Made by a program: the position numbers and the translations under genes
Part shown: piece after piece, positions 1 to 12,000 of the stretch
How positions within the stretch are numbered: the first letter of the stretch is position 1
How the letters are laid out: every line of letters starts with the position of its first letter
The notes under the pieces: generated by a model
What the model was told of the DNA's origin: nothing
The model's database searches: none
Seen by the model: the letters and a program-made list of their open reading frames with translations, nothing else
Source of the DNA: Diplolepis rosae
Lineage: Eukaryota > Arthropoda > Insecta > Hymenoptera > Diplolepididae
Direction: 5' to 3'
NCBI GenBank assembly: GCA_030998225.1
Contig: JAPYXD010000680.1
Coordinates: 2,232,001 to 2,296,000, forward strand
Length of the DNA: 64,000 bases

Positions 1-3000
1 GCTGCAAGGAAGTCGTCGATAACCAGTTATCCTCACTTCGATCTCTTGTGTCGTCCAGTCATTTCAAAGATACAAAGCAACCCCTTCTCGCTATAGGTGT
101 CATCTTACATTCTTCCAAAGAGTGTCACCTTCATTTTATCTCTTTATTGTTAAAGTAAAATGTATCTTAAAATAATTCTCTTATCTCTACAAAGCTTTAA
201 AGAAAAGTTTCTTCAATACAGTGCTCTTTGTAGTTTTTTGGACTCTAGAAATCTAATACGATTTAAAAGCTTGGTTGAAACTTCTAGCTGGCGTTGAAAC
301 GTGTCATATCGTTTCTGAGCTTCAATTATCGCATCATTCATAGTACAACGCACCTTTGTGTAAGCATATAAGTACCACTGATTATGATGGCGAATGGACT
401 CGTGTTGTCTTAAACCTGCAATCGTTTTCCACGTCCATCAGACACGAGAATTACTGTTAATCTGTCCTGTTCGAGGATACCGAGTTTAATCATACGTTAC
501 TTCCAACCAATCATTCAACACATGAGTCATAGACTCTATATTCTAGTACTTAATTCCTGAAGTAGTATTTGAAATTTCCAAATGAAAGGATACAAGTCAT
601 TTATATCTTCAGATTTTTCACTCCACTTCCTCGCAGAATTGAACAGTTTTGAATTTAAAATAGAATAGTTACTAATCCGGTATTTAAGGTCAAACCGAGA
701 ATTATTCTACAGAAAATGTTTGCTCTGAAGATTAAATTAAAGTTTAGCATTTTAATAAAAATACTCGAATGTTTGATAATATTGTTGAAAGGAGAATCCA
801 TTAGGGAGATCAAAGGGTTGCGAAAATTAGTAGAAGACCTGGAAAAGTATTTTGAAATTTAGTTTCAATCGTTAGTGATTATTCTCATGAAGTGTTTTCG
901 AGTGTCGTATTGGTATAAGTTTTAAGACAATATCATTGTCTACAATCTCTGAGATTATTTAGAAATATTTTTCCATTATAGTTAACTGAGATTTTTTTAT
1001 TCGAGATATTCGTAGTCACGCTTGTGCGTGGCAGCGCAAGATAATTCGTTCTCTTCTTCCGAGACGTGAAGGACACCTTGGTTTCAGAAGGTACTTGCTC
1101 CTAAGGGAATCGCCAGAGGTTCTTTGCGTTGTAACAGGAACAAGACGGTTCGCTGAATCACGCACGTCCATATATTGTTGTAACCACCCTTGACTATCCT
1201 CTTCAATGCCCTGAAGAGAGTCGCAAAACGCAATAAGGGTGAGACGAGCCTATCGATTTTATCATTTTGTGAACAGAGATTCAACGACACGGACCGGTAC
1301 AAGCAAACATCGACTCACCTCTATGCACTTTTTCAATCCAATATTTTCTAGCGTTAATCAGCAAAAATAATCATGAAATTCACAAAAGTTTCAATCTATC
1401 AAATACAAAGTTGCCAATTTCAATTTCATGAATTTCAGGGAGATAGGAATACAAATTTCTCTTGTTTCATAAGAACGGTATTGCGCATTTGTATAGTGAA
1501 CTTCGTGCAGGTCGTAAATTTTTCCGAGAAGTGTACTCCAAGCAAACTCCAATTCTACTTTACGACTAGTTATTCTCTCTCGTGAGTCGAAGAGATTTTT
1601 CAGGGGCTCATTACGGCACCATCCGGCTAATTAAGAACCTCTGGCACATTGCGAAGAAAAATTCCGACTAAGAAAAACGCAACACTAATCTTTATTCTGC
1701 TAAATAAATATTGAATCATTCCAGTTCTTTTTCAATAGAAAATTTTCTGTTGTAATTTTATTCACGCGCTGAATTTTTTGTTAATGTTATTCTTTAACTA
1801 ATAAATTTTTTGAAGTTTTAACAGCATTGGTATCTATTGATGTAGTTTGAAATGACTACGGATTTGTTAAATTTGAAGAAAATTACCAGATTTTTCTCAG
1901 ACTGAATTTTTTAAAATCAGATTTATATCAATTCCTATTTGAAAAATTGAAAACTTCTACTCATAAATATCTGGACAAAGTCAGAAACCCTGTAAGACAA
2001 AGGTCTGAAAAAGAGGACATGTCCGGGAAAATACCGACGAGTTAAATGTGGTTAAAACTATTTTGTGTTTTTGCGTTTAGTACGAATTTATAGAGAAGGG
2101 ATAACCTTTCTAATGCGTTATTGTGATTACAAATTGTGTATGCATCGCGCCTTTACAAACAAGTTTGCCTATTAGATGAATTGCTTCGGATGAATGTTAC
2201 ACTCGGCAGTGGATAAATCGAAGTTAGAATATAAATGCGCGTTATTGCGAATAGTTCAGTGGGTACTTTAGAGGCGAGTCTCTAACTTTGATTAAAGGCT
2301 TGGTTATTTACGATTGACCGTTACTTGTTCGCATTCTTAAGAGATTATAATTCCTATCTGTAGTTTCTGTAATTCAAGGAATTCGACAAATGTTATTCCT
2401 ACAGTTTCAAACCAATTTCAAGTTAAATTATTCTTTATGGAAGATACATTTTGAAAAGGTTGATAAAAAGTTATACAGTCATGCAGTTTGATTTTCTATC
2501 TTAAAATCAAGTACGCAAATTGTTTGGAAAATTACTATTCAAACTTTTTTTTGGTATTGCGTATCATTTTAATACTGTATTTTATTTTATTTAAATCCCG
2601 ATGTCAAAATCATGCTAAAATAAGGATGATTTAATCACTTTTGAAAACGTGTTCCTTTGGAACTAGAGGGGTTTCTTTTTCTCACACTTCCATTGTAGGA
2701 TAAAAAGGGGATCCAATGAAACCAACAGTTTTTACAGTGTTCCGTTTTCCCTTCCTTTAGTCCAAACGAAAGCAGAAGAATGAGTAAGTGTGATTTACTA
2801 CACAAACAGACTTTAGCCATCGTTCCAAATCTGCTCTTCTATCCCTTTCGACCTCCAAGCTTTATCTGACCAATAAAGAGTTCATTAAAGACTACTTCGT
2901 AGAAATTATATTCCCAACATATGTGTTTCATCAAGGAAGTTAACTGTTCATCTCTTTTATAAGTTCAAGAAATTAAACATCCTCCTTATTCATAAATTAT

Positions 3001-3450
3001 AATAATTGATTATAATTCTCAATAAGTTGCGGATAAAACTCGGATATATTTTGGCACCTATCAGTGTCTATCCGGAACTCTACGGGTGTTATCCTATCCG
3101 CTGACTATCCTATCCTAGACCCGGTGAAGCATTCATTGTAGAACTCTTTCTTTACTGGTGATAATGGGGCCAGGCAGGTCCTGAATAAACCCGGATAGAT
3201 GCCCATTTTGTCTTCAAAGAAAATAAATTTTAATTTCTATTACCTACTGAAAAACCCGGATAATTTTTGTATAAGATACAAGTACCCAGTAAAATTTCAG
3301 ACCTTATCTGGGTCCTATCGGATCCTATTTGATCGTATCTCTCATTTTGAGGAAGGAAAATTGAACTCTCAAAATTATATTAACAAATATTAGCAAAAAT
3401 GGATTTTTGAAGAGACATACATTTTACGTCCTTTCAATATTTCTTTTAAT
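1..3450. other. AT-rich intergenic stretch, no gene recognised
   Basis: Only short random open frames occur here, without convincing splice sites or protein similarity. A less AT-rich patch at about 1010-1320 shows no coding signal. Around 3020-3340 there are scattered copies of a tatcc/ggatcc-like word, a weak echo of the palindromic array at 26.9 kb. I see nothing else that can be supported. Confidence 0.5.
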
Positions 3451-3515
3451 TTTTAAAGTGACATGTTTGATAACATGTCTGCTATTATATTGACCCAAAA
3501 TTCATAGAATTTTTT
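3451..3515 (+). repeat. Hairpin-tipped MITE terminus, copy A
   Basis: The sequence contains the hairpin ACATGTT-TGAT-AACATGT followed by a conserved tail ending in ttgacccaaaattcatag. The same block recurs at 4501-4560, inverted at 4919-4975, and in part at 20530-20565. This copy has no inverted partner nearby, so it looks like a lone end of the element. Confidence 0.6.
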
Positions 3516-4500
3516 CCATTTCTCATTATTTTGGCGTAGGGTCAGATTCTTTTTATTTTCTTCGATTAAAATTTTCACTATCAGACGTAAAATACTAAAA
3601 AAGAAAGACAGGCAAACGTTTCGGCAACATATGGGGGCCCTCTTCAGTGCCATAAATTCAAAGATTAATTCAAAATTTCTGTAAAACGGAGATAATTATA
3701 AAATAAGGATTATCATAAAATTGAAAAACTTATCTCATAGCTTGCAATTCAAAATGGAGTAGTCCAGTATGTAGCATCACGAATTGAACAAATATTTAGA
3801 GTTCACTGTGAATAAAAAACTGGAAAACATAAAAATTTTTGCACACGAACCGACCGCAATTTAAAAAAAAATTTATTATTAAAGAAGGATGCCAAATTGG
3901 TTATCAATGGCAAAACGCGAACAAGGTTTACATTTTTAAAAACTTTTCGTGAAGACTTTGTTACCGGAGTCTCTCACAGAATGATCTCAACTGTTTTTAA
4001 AACCGACTCGAAACATGTGACTTTGCTGACCGAAAATTTTTTTATATAAACAATCCTGAGAGGTTCTTTTCCTCCGTGAAGAAGACTATTGTCGTATACC
4101 TAGTTAAGGAATTCGAGACGTTTATGGTGATTTTCACGAGTAAAAACGATTTTTTATATTAGCTTCACGGACAATTCATTTAACATTGAATTTGCAAGCA
4201 AGGCATTATAGAAACATAAATTATTATAATATCTATACATGTAGTTTTACTCAATATTATTTGAGTATGTTAAGAAATAAATAAAAAAAATTGAAAGTTG
4301 TTTATTACTGCATTCAGATTTATTCTGAGATGTTTTGAAAAATAATACATTTATCTTTAAAAAAAATAACCAAAATGCAATTTTAGTATTCGTGATATTA
4401 AGTATCACATTTTAACAAGTATTATCAAATTTAATTTGTTCTGAAAATGGTCAGAACTATGAGATATTCAACCTTTATACTGAATGTGCCATTTTTAAAT
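3516..4500. other. AT-rich intergenic stretch
   Basis: I see no gene. The sequence lies between the lone MITE end and the paired MITE. Confidence 0.4.
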
Positions 4501-4975
4501 TTTAAAGTGACATGTTTGATAACATGTCTGCTCTTATATTGACCCAAGATTCATAGAACTTATACATTATTTGAACATTTTTAAAGCTGTCAGTCGTTAA
4601 CTGGTTTAATATTTATCGGGGATAAGAGAGCGACAGTTTCTCCATCTGTTTCATGCTTGAGTATTACAATCTCTTTGATGGTAACTCCTAGATTCTCTTT
4701 TCCGAAAATAATATTAACCTTGGCAGATGCTGCCACCGATGGTTAACCGTGGAAGCTTTTAGATCTTCATGATTCATGTTCTCTTTCTACTTGGATGCTT
4801 TTTCACTCGCATGGTATGCCATTCCCTTTGAAATAAGTCTAAAACCTATTGAGAGTTTAAAAATAATAAATAAAACTCGAGAGTCTTAATCATTTTCAAT
4901 CATACAAAATAAATAAAAATTCTATGAATTTTGGGTCAATATAATAGCAGACATGTTTTCAAACATGTCAAATTA
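4501..4975. mobile_element. MITE with hairpin-bearing terminal inverted repeats
   Basis: About 55 bp at 4506-4560 recurs inverted at 4919-4973. Each arm carries the internal palindrome ACATGTTTGAtAACATGT and the shared inner tail tattgacccaa(a/g)attcatag. The 475-bp unit has no open frame, as expected of a non-autonomous DNA transposon. I could not identify a target duplication, so the superfamily is open. Confidence 0.6.
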
Positions 4976-6620
4976 CATAAGAACAATGTTTCGAATTCGT
5001 TGGATTTTTCCCCTTGTGGCATTTCATTCCATTTAAGCAGCTTTTTCCATCGAGTTTACTTTTGTTTATCTAGAGATTCCAAGAGATTATACTAAGTAGT
5101 TCTTTGTATAATTCCGTTTATCGTATTCTGCATCCATTTAATATCTAAGACTGTAATCTTGTTTTAAATAGTTCTATCATATCGATGAATTATTGATGGA
5201 GAATCTGGAATGGATTGTTAACTCAACTGAAGCTATATTAAACCTCAATTCTTTCACTTTCATCAAAGTTGAAGTAGATGAGACTGGATGAGCTATTAAA
5301 TATGGAATTTAATCAATTGAAAATTTCCCCTCAGCGAAGCTCATGTATTAATTAACTGATATGATTTTAGAAAATTAAGTGCTTGTCACTTCGACTTGGT
5401 TGTTCTCGATAACTTGCTGACAACTACCCCTTTATATTATAGATTAGAACAGTTGATGTTTGTTAAACATGATTATAGGATGGAATATTAATCCATTATC
5501 GGGAATATATCTCTTTTACTACGCTAAGAGTCTATTTTTTGAAATTTTCTCCATTTTCGTAAAATTTGAACCTCAAATAAGTCAAAATTGGACTATAAAA
5601 TTTCTTAGTCAATCAAAATTATTAAGCATTTAAAAACTGTTTCATTCGCGGGAAATGTTTTTTAAGTATTTCAGTTTGATAATATCATTCAAATTTTGTG
5701 GACATTCATTCGGCTAAAATTTATTAGATGCGCCTATCTTGTATTCTCGTAACAGTGGATTTACAGCCCAGTAACAACCTAATGATTTTTTTTCAAAATG
5801 AGATTTCTGCCAAATGAATACCTAGCGTCTAATTTTACATTTCGATGTTAAAATTTTCATCACTTTTCTAATATCGCAAAAAGATAATTCAATTTTCCTT
5901 CTTTGAAACAATCTTGTACCTTGTGGGTGTTTTAATTTTAGAATATCAGTTCACAAGAATGATAAATCATTCCTTGGAATTTATTATTAATGGAACGAAC
6001 TAGAGTTTTGAACCATTTTGTCTTTTGTAATTTACAGTCCGTGGCAATTATTTATATTACAGACATAAAATACGTAAAGGGGATTTTGTGTTCTTGCAAA
6101 CTAGGGTACTTTTGCAAAGTGGATTGTTTCCTTCCCTCTGCTCGTGACTCACCTTTCAGTAAGGCGCCACATGCAAACGTCTAATAAAAACCTTTTATTC
6201 TTTCAACGCTTAAAAATACCTTGCCGTCAATGAAAAATACATTTTATTATTATCTGGGATATCTTAAATTGTCGTTACAAGCCATAATTGCAGTGTAGGT
6301 AAAGCAAGATTTCAGATAGTTATTCTGCACAGAAGGAAGGGAATTGTAAACTTTTCGGTTTCGATCTCTGAAGCCATAAGTTTGTTGAACTACAAAATAT
6401 ATTTTACAGTTTACATTTTTTTACTGCTTAAAAATTTAGATTTTAACACCACAGTGTTTTTACCCTTTTCAAACATGGAACTAAAACATGAAAGGAAATA
6501 TGAATTTTAAGTTTTCCTTTGTGATTTGATGAATTCGTGCATTCAGAGATCGATATTATATTTTATTATATTTTTAATATAATTAAAAAGATGAGTGAGA
6601 ATAACTTCAAGGAAAAATTG
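4976..6620. other. AT-rich intergenic stretch
   Basis: No exon, RNA gene or ordered repeat is recognised here. Confidence 0.4.
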
Positions 6621-7060
6621 GACAGATAATCGGAAAAAAAGTTGGTCAAAGTGACTATTTCTTCAGTTGTATTCATTTATAATTTTCTTTTATTAATTTT
6701 TTCCTGTGAGATTGTAGGAAATTTTTCTTGAATAAAATAAGCCATTAAAAGTTTCAATCGAATAATATTATAGATCTAAAATTAATCAGTTGAGTTTGAA
6801 ATTTCTGCCACTGCCTGAGCAGTCGACCGGCAATCGAAAGACCTGGGCTCGAATCCCAGCGCAGACGAAAGCGTATTTTTTTCCACAGAAAGATTTCAAA
6901 TTTTTTAAATTATAATTTTCATCTGAATCTAACTTTCAACGATTCGTTTTATTTGAAATACAATTTTCTACACTTTTGCTAAAAACCTCGATAAACAAAA
7001 ATTATAAATAAATAAAAACTAAGGAAATAATCAGTTTGACTAACTTTTTTTCCGACTGTC
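6621..7060. repeat. 440-bp imperfect foldback with a tRNA-like core
   Basis: The left end (gacagataatcggaaaaaaa) and right end (ttttttccgactgtc) are inverted copies, and the similarity continues inward along both arms with mismatches and small gaps. The midpoint is near 6840, inside a tRNA-like sequence at 6803-6866. No coding frame is present. The simplest reading is a foldback or MITE that captured, or grew around, a tRNA-derived sequence such as a SINE. Confidence 0.65.
6803..6866 (+). pseudogene. tRNA-like sequence lacking an anticodon arm
   Basis: A perfect T-arm is present: stem CTGGG (6843-6847), 7-nt loop CTCGAAT, stem CCCAG (6855-6859). A D-arm-like hairpin has stem TGCC (6812-6815) and GGCA (6829-6832) around a 13-nt loop containing AGTCGACC. 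TTCTGCC (6803-6809) pairs at 5 of 7 positions with CGCAGAC (6860-6866) as an acceptor-like stem. Only about 10 nt separate the D- and T-arms, so the anticodon arm is missing. It is not a working tRNA; a SINE-like or decayed tRNA origin is most likely. Confidence 0.5.
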
Positions 7061-8130
7061 TTAGAATGAATTATTTGAAACTGCGTTGTTTCTTTTAATT
7101 TTTAAAAATTGTACTTGCATGTTGTTATACAATTTATGGCCTTAGGATACGTGGGCATTTGAGCTTCTTAGCTATATCATTTACACGTGCAGATATCGAA
7201 GAGATCAATTTTAATATTTCTTTTTGTAATCGCAGAAGCGAAACGAGACGCGCAGTTGGTTGTTCACCACACGCCCATGCATTATGCACGTGCATACAAA
7301 AAATATTTTTCGCACATTCACCAGATGAGTGCGTATTACAGAGTGACAGACCGGTCAACTTGTAGAAGTGTAGTAGTGTCGTATTCTCCCTCCGACAAAA
7401 TCTAAGAATAGAAATTCACGCGTGGTTTGTGGCTAGAATTTTTCCTTAACGAATCCGTCCACACGTTGATGGGATTACTTGTCAAGCAGGGACGTAATCA
7501 GGCCCAATTAAATCGAAATCAATAATTTCCTGCATTTCAGTTTAATTTAAATTTTTTATTTTTCAATAGTTTTTTTTACATGCACCCAGCAATAGTTTTT
7601 TCATCCGCATCATTAATTCTGAACTCGCAAATGATTCTTACTCCGAAAAATGAGAAGAAAAGAAATCAGAGAATGAAAAAGATATTGAAAAATTGAAGAA
7701 AATGATGTGAAGATTTAATTCTTATTTAACATTTAATCAAAATAATCAAATACTTCGAAAATATTGTTTATAATCTTGCAAAAAGCATGGCATAAAATTC
7801 TCGACTTTAAGTAATTAAAACTAATTCCAGCTGATAATAGATTTAACATTTACAACTGAGAATTTGGAGGAAGAAAATTGGTAGACACTGATTACAATTT
7901 CTCTTTTTAATTAGCTTTTCTGATTACGTCCCTGGTGTGAATTGCTTCCTCTCTTTCTATTTTTCCCCTACTTGCCTTTGTCTTTCCCTATGCATACCCA
8001 TTTAGATCTTTGTTCCTCTCCTTGTCTTTCTACCAGACTCCTAATTCTAAAATCTGTCTCAATTGCTCTCGGCTATAGATCTCCTACGCACTCGATCTTA
8101 CTCTCTCCTTCGACGTGGGACGATCCTCGT
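7061..8130. other. Region upstream of the promoter; no gene
   Basis: 7230-7440 is less AT-rich and contains the near-palindrome tgcattatgcacgtgca (about 7278-7294), which could be regulatory. Overlapping short open frames on both strands here have no splice signals or recognisable similarity. Confidence 0.35.
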
Positions 8131-8136
8131 AGACTC

Positions 8137-8144
8137 TATATAAA
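8137..8144 (+). promoter_or_regulatory. TATA box candidate
   Basis: TATATAAA lies in a locally GC-richer stretch. A start about 30 bp downstream would fall near 8167 (cttcgagtcc), followed by plausible untranslated-exon sequence with possible donors near 8213-8222. It could serve a noncoding first exon of the gene whose coding begins at 8878. No canonical arthropod initiator is present, so this is tentative. Confidence 0.35.
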
Positions 8145-8767
8145 CCACTGAGTACACTTGAGGAGCTTCGAGTCCGCGAACAGCTTTTCAACCGGAAACG
8201 TGTGTGTCCGTAGGTGCGAGGTACTACACCGAAATTCAAGACTTAAGGGATTTTCTCCGACGAAGGGATCGAGACCTAGCCCCGAATTTGTGTTATTCAG
8301 TTCCTGGAGCGTGGATTCAATTTTCATCTATTCACTCAATCTTGAGTTTATTCATTCCTGAATTTTGAACTCTGATCATTTACAAATAATATTAAACATG
8401 AATTTGATAAATTTAATGCTGCTTAATTAATTCTCTGTCGATTGTTTTTTATCATGAATTTATCAATAAATGAAAACGTTTTTTAAAATTCTCCAGGTAA
8501 TTTTTTAGGCTTCTTGCCAATCATTTTTGAATGAATTTTGATTGGTAAAGTATCCAAAACCACGCTCCAATTTTATTTTGCATAATCGGTTTCAGCTTAA
8601 ATAAACAAATACTAGATCTCACTTTTGAGAATAATTTTATTGCTTTGGAATTTTTATAATTTTGGCATAACTCAGTGTTTACATAATGATAATAATTCGT
8701 TGGTTACTTTAATTCTTCTTAAGGGGTGGGAAAGTGTCTCAATCCTGTCGCTTTTTTAAATTAAAAA

Positions 8768-8780
8768 TAACGTCACGTTA
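8768..8780. promoter_or_regulatory. CRE-like palindrome upstream of the first coding exon
   Basis: TAACGTCACGTTA is a perfect dyad around a central C/G containing two overlapping ACGTCA/TGACGT-type half sites. It sits 98 bp before the ATG at 8878, which suggests a CREB/ATF-type site in a proximal promoter or 5' UTR. This is inferred from sequence alone. Confidence 0.3.
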
Positions 8781-8877
8781 ATCTCCAATAGAACCTTAAT
8801 AACAAGAAGCCGGAAAGCTCGCTGGTGCAAAGAGAGAAAGAGAGCAAGAACTGCAGTAATCGCAGATCATTTGGAAA

Positions 8878-9045
8878 ATGGAGTCCGTGCTGAAGGTAGG
8901 CCGGACGGTGGGCAATGGTGTTTGCAGGGCCGCCGGGGCCTTGGCACGGGGTACACGCCGAATTTTGGCCTCAATTCCGCTACTAGGGATATCTGGGGTA
9001 GCCACGGAACCCTCTGAAACAGAACCTTCGATTTCGAATTCCACG
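8878..9045 (+). CDS. Coding exon 1 (residues 1-56)
   Basis: ATG at 8878; donor ACG|GTACGG at 9045/9046. This donor leaves phase 0 and joins in frame to exon 2. A second GT at 9051 would shift the frame. The encoded segment is basic and moderately hydrophobic (ILASIPLLG near residues 30-38) but is not a clear signal peptide. Confidence 0.65.
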
Positions 9046-12000
9046 GTACGGTACTTTACTTCTCGCCTACGTCGACCGGAAGTCCTTTCTGTGGGCGCCA
9101 GGCACTTTAAGTCTTGCGCACATGCATTCGATAGAAGAGAAAGGTTAAAAAAAACCATTTACTAATCAGTCCTGATGCCAACTGGGCGTCAAGATTTATT
9201 ACCAAGATTGCCCACGATCTTGTTACTATACATAAAAAGTTCTGAGAAATTTTCATATTACCATTAACAGCATTTCCCTGTGCTTTTTAACAATTTTTAT
9301 CGAATCAATAAGATAGTTTTTAAATATAAATATTCAACATTTTTTTCTTCACTTAAATACATTTGTGAATATTTTGTGTAAGAAAAAATAGTTTTTAATA
9401 AGAGGTGGTCTTATCTTTCGAGTAGAGCTCAGCAGTCAAGCTATGCATATTCATTAAAGATGAGTGATAACGTCACCCCTAGTGTCTAATGTTTTTCTCT
9501 CAGTTACAAGTTCACCAGAAAAGGGCTACTAACTACGTCAGATCGGTTAGTGCTACGGGTAGCTTGTTTCTGGTATGAGGACTTCCGGTCCGGCGAAACG
9601 AACTTAACGGCCTTATTTCCGTGGGAGATTGACTACCACCGTTTGTGATGTGCTCTAATCTATCAACGATAACCTAACCCGCTTACTAATGGAGTTTGGA
9701 GTTTGCGTGATACTGTTCTCTACCTGCTCGTGTTGTTTTTAATTAATGGTTCAATTCGTTATCAAACGAATGATACTGCTAGTATGGCTTTATCTCTTGA
9801 ACTAGCCGCACCTTTCCATCAAGACAAAATTTCATTGAATTTATGATTCTATGAAACCGGGAATTGATTACACTGAATTTATAATCAATATAACAATGAT
9901 AATCTGTTTTTAATGTGGAAATGATTAGAATCTTCAAGGTTTAAATCTTTGAATTTGCAACACAGGCAGGGGATAAAAATAAATCGATGAGTGTCTAGGT
10001 TTGCTTTCAACAAGTTGTTATTACGTGCTGTCTGATGCCTGGGGAGACTACTACTGTTATACGAAACTGCATGTATGAATCATTGTCTCTGGGGGAGAAA
10101 TGAGGGTTTTTTTTCTAGTTACTTTTATGGCTTGTTGCAATGAAGCAGTAAGGTGACACTTGTCACGCGACGATCTGGCGTCGGGGGCGTATAAAAATAG
10201 GCGTCGCGTGTGAAAAACGCGAATGCTTTCTAGCCAAAGCTCCTTGAGATGCCTTTTACTGTTCAAGAAGAACAAAAATACTTAGCCCAGCGACTAAGAA
10301 CGATTCTACACGAAAATTATCACTTAGGATTTTCAAATTCAACTTACGAGATCTAGAACTCATGAAATTCTATGTTGTAAACTGTTTGTAAACCTGAATC
10401 GTTGCCAATTTTCATAGTTTACTTCTGTATTCATCTGGCGTACTTTGAACGTCAATATTTTTTGCAAAAAAAAAAACATCCGGGATGATTCAATATTAGG
10501 AATCCAGTTTTAATATTTCGAGTAAATTTATAAGTAATTTATTAGATTTAGAACAAGCAGAACTCATACAGTTGATTAAGACTTCCCTCTGGATGTAAAT
10601 AGATTGGCATTGTCTCGTGAACTGTAAATGTATTCAAATTTAGAGTTTGTCTCTTAGGAAGGTCGCTAAAAACAGTTCATGGAATGCGTTGAAGCAATCT
10701 TCAAATGTCTGCCAACGATTTTCAAGATAGTGCGAACCAAATTATTGCTACAAGTTTTCTTAGTGTTAAGATGATTGGAAAATACAAATTTTTCTGGTGA
10801 AAATCGCCTATTAAAAACAATTCTTGTTGATAAAATACTTCTTGAGCTATTAGTAGAACACGAGAGAAAGTGATTTTGTCACGATAAATTACGTTACATC
10901 TACATCATTGTTATTAATAATTATAGATATCTTTGTCGGGAAAGGCGGAGTTCTCCAAATAATAATTCAGGTTGATCGAAAGTCTTGGTAGTGAAACTAT
11001 CGTTTATCATCGTTGCCCAGGAGTTTAGTCTTTGTTTTCTGGCTCCTATACAAATCCATTAAGACCAGAAATACCTGTCGATATCCGTATGTCGCGGATC
11101 CCATACAATTGATACGGCTTCTCACGTCTATCAAAATCGGCAACAGTATTTCCGGATTATTTCCTCCCCATCGCACTATAAACACGCTACTATTTTATTC
11201 AATACATCATAGTACTTTCGATCGAGTGAACAAAGAACACCTAGCAAAAAAAAACACTATTTTATGCTCTATTCTCAAATTTACAATTTTAATTTTCAAA
11301 CAGAATAATTTTGAATTAGGATAAGAGCCTTGGGTGACTGGGCGTGAAAAATTCTTGTTTCTCGGCTAATTTAATTTTAATTAATTAAATATATTTAGAA
11401 AAATTAAAAGGCAGGGTTCAACATTTACCTGAATTAGTTTTAGTAATAAAGAATTCAATTCAATTAGTGTCCTAAATGTTGAGCAACAATATTTCTTGAA
11501 GCTTAGAAAATTTCCAGAACTTCTTTTAAGCTTTTATTGTCATTTAACCTTTTCGTTTCCGGAGAGTTGAATTTTCGAAGGTTTTATTTGATTGTAGTCG
11601 ATAATTCGTTTAGTGCCTCTTCCGCAATAAATTATCCGTTGAATGTACAAAGCGCTGGATATTTTGTGTCCCACGCCAGCTTAACAACCCCAAATGAGAA
11701 TTAGCCTAATGTCTTTTTAATGTCCATAGGGGTCTGAATCTTCATGGGTAGATGGATGAGTCTCAGGAGTCATTTCATCAAACATTGCGACTATCAGGGA
11801 AATTATTTTTAACTTGCGTGCAGCTCATCGAGCTACGCCCTTGTACTCCTTTTCAATTTAACCCCATTTGATCGTCCATTCACCAGTTTTCGCTAAACAG
11901 ACTTGATTTAATCCAAAATTCATTATTCTTGCTATTTTTTAAAAAATTTTCCTTATTCATACATAATTTACAATGATCCAAGTTTTCTCAAACGAGTGAC

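Noticed and set aside
6803..6866. Functional tRNA gene
   Set aside because: The anticodon arm is missing and the acceptor stem pairs poorly, so only a tRNA-derived relic is supported.
8796..9158. Minus-strand open frame opposite exon 1
   Set aside because: It is a shadow of the plus-strand exon, which has matching splice sites and in-frame partners.
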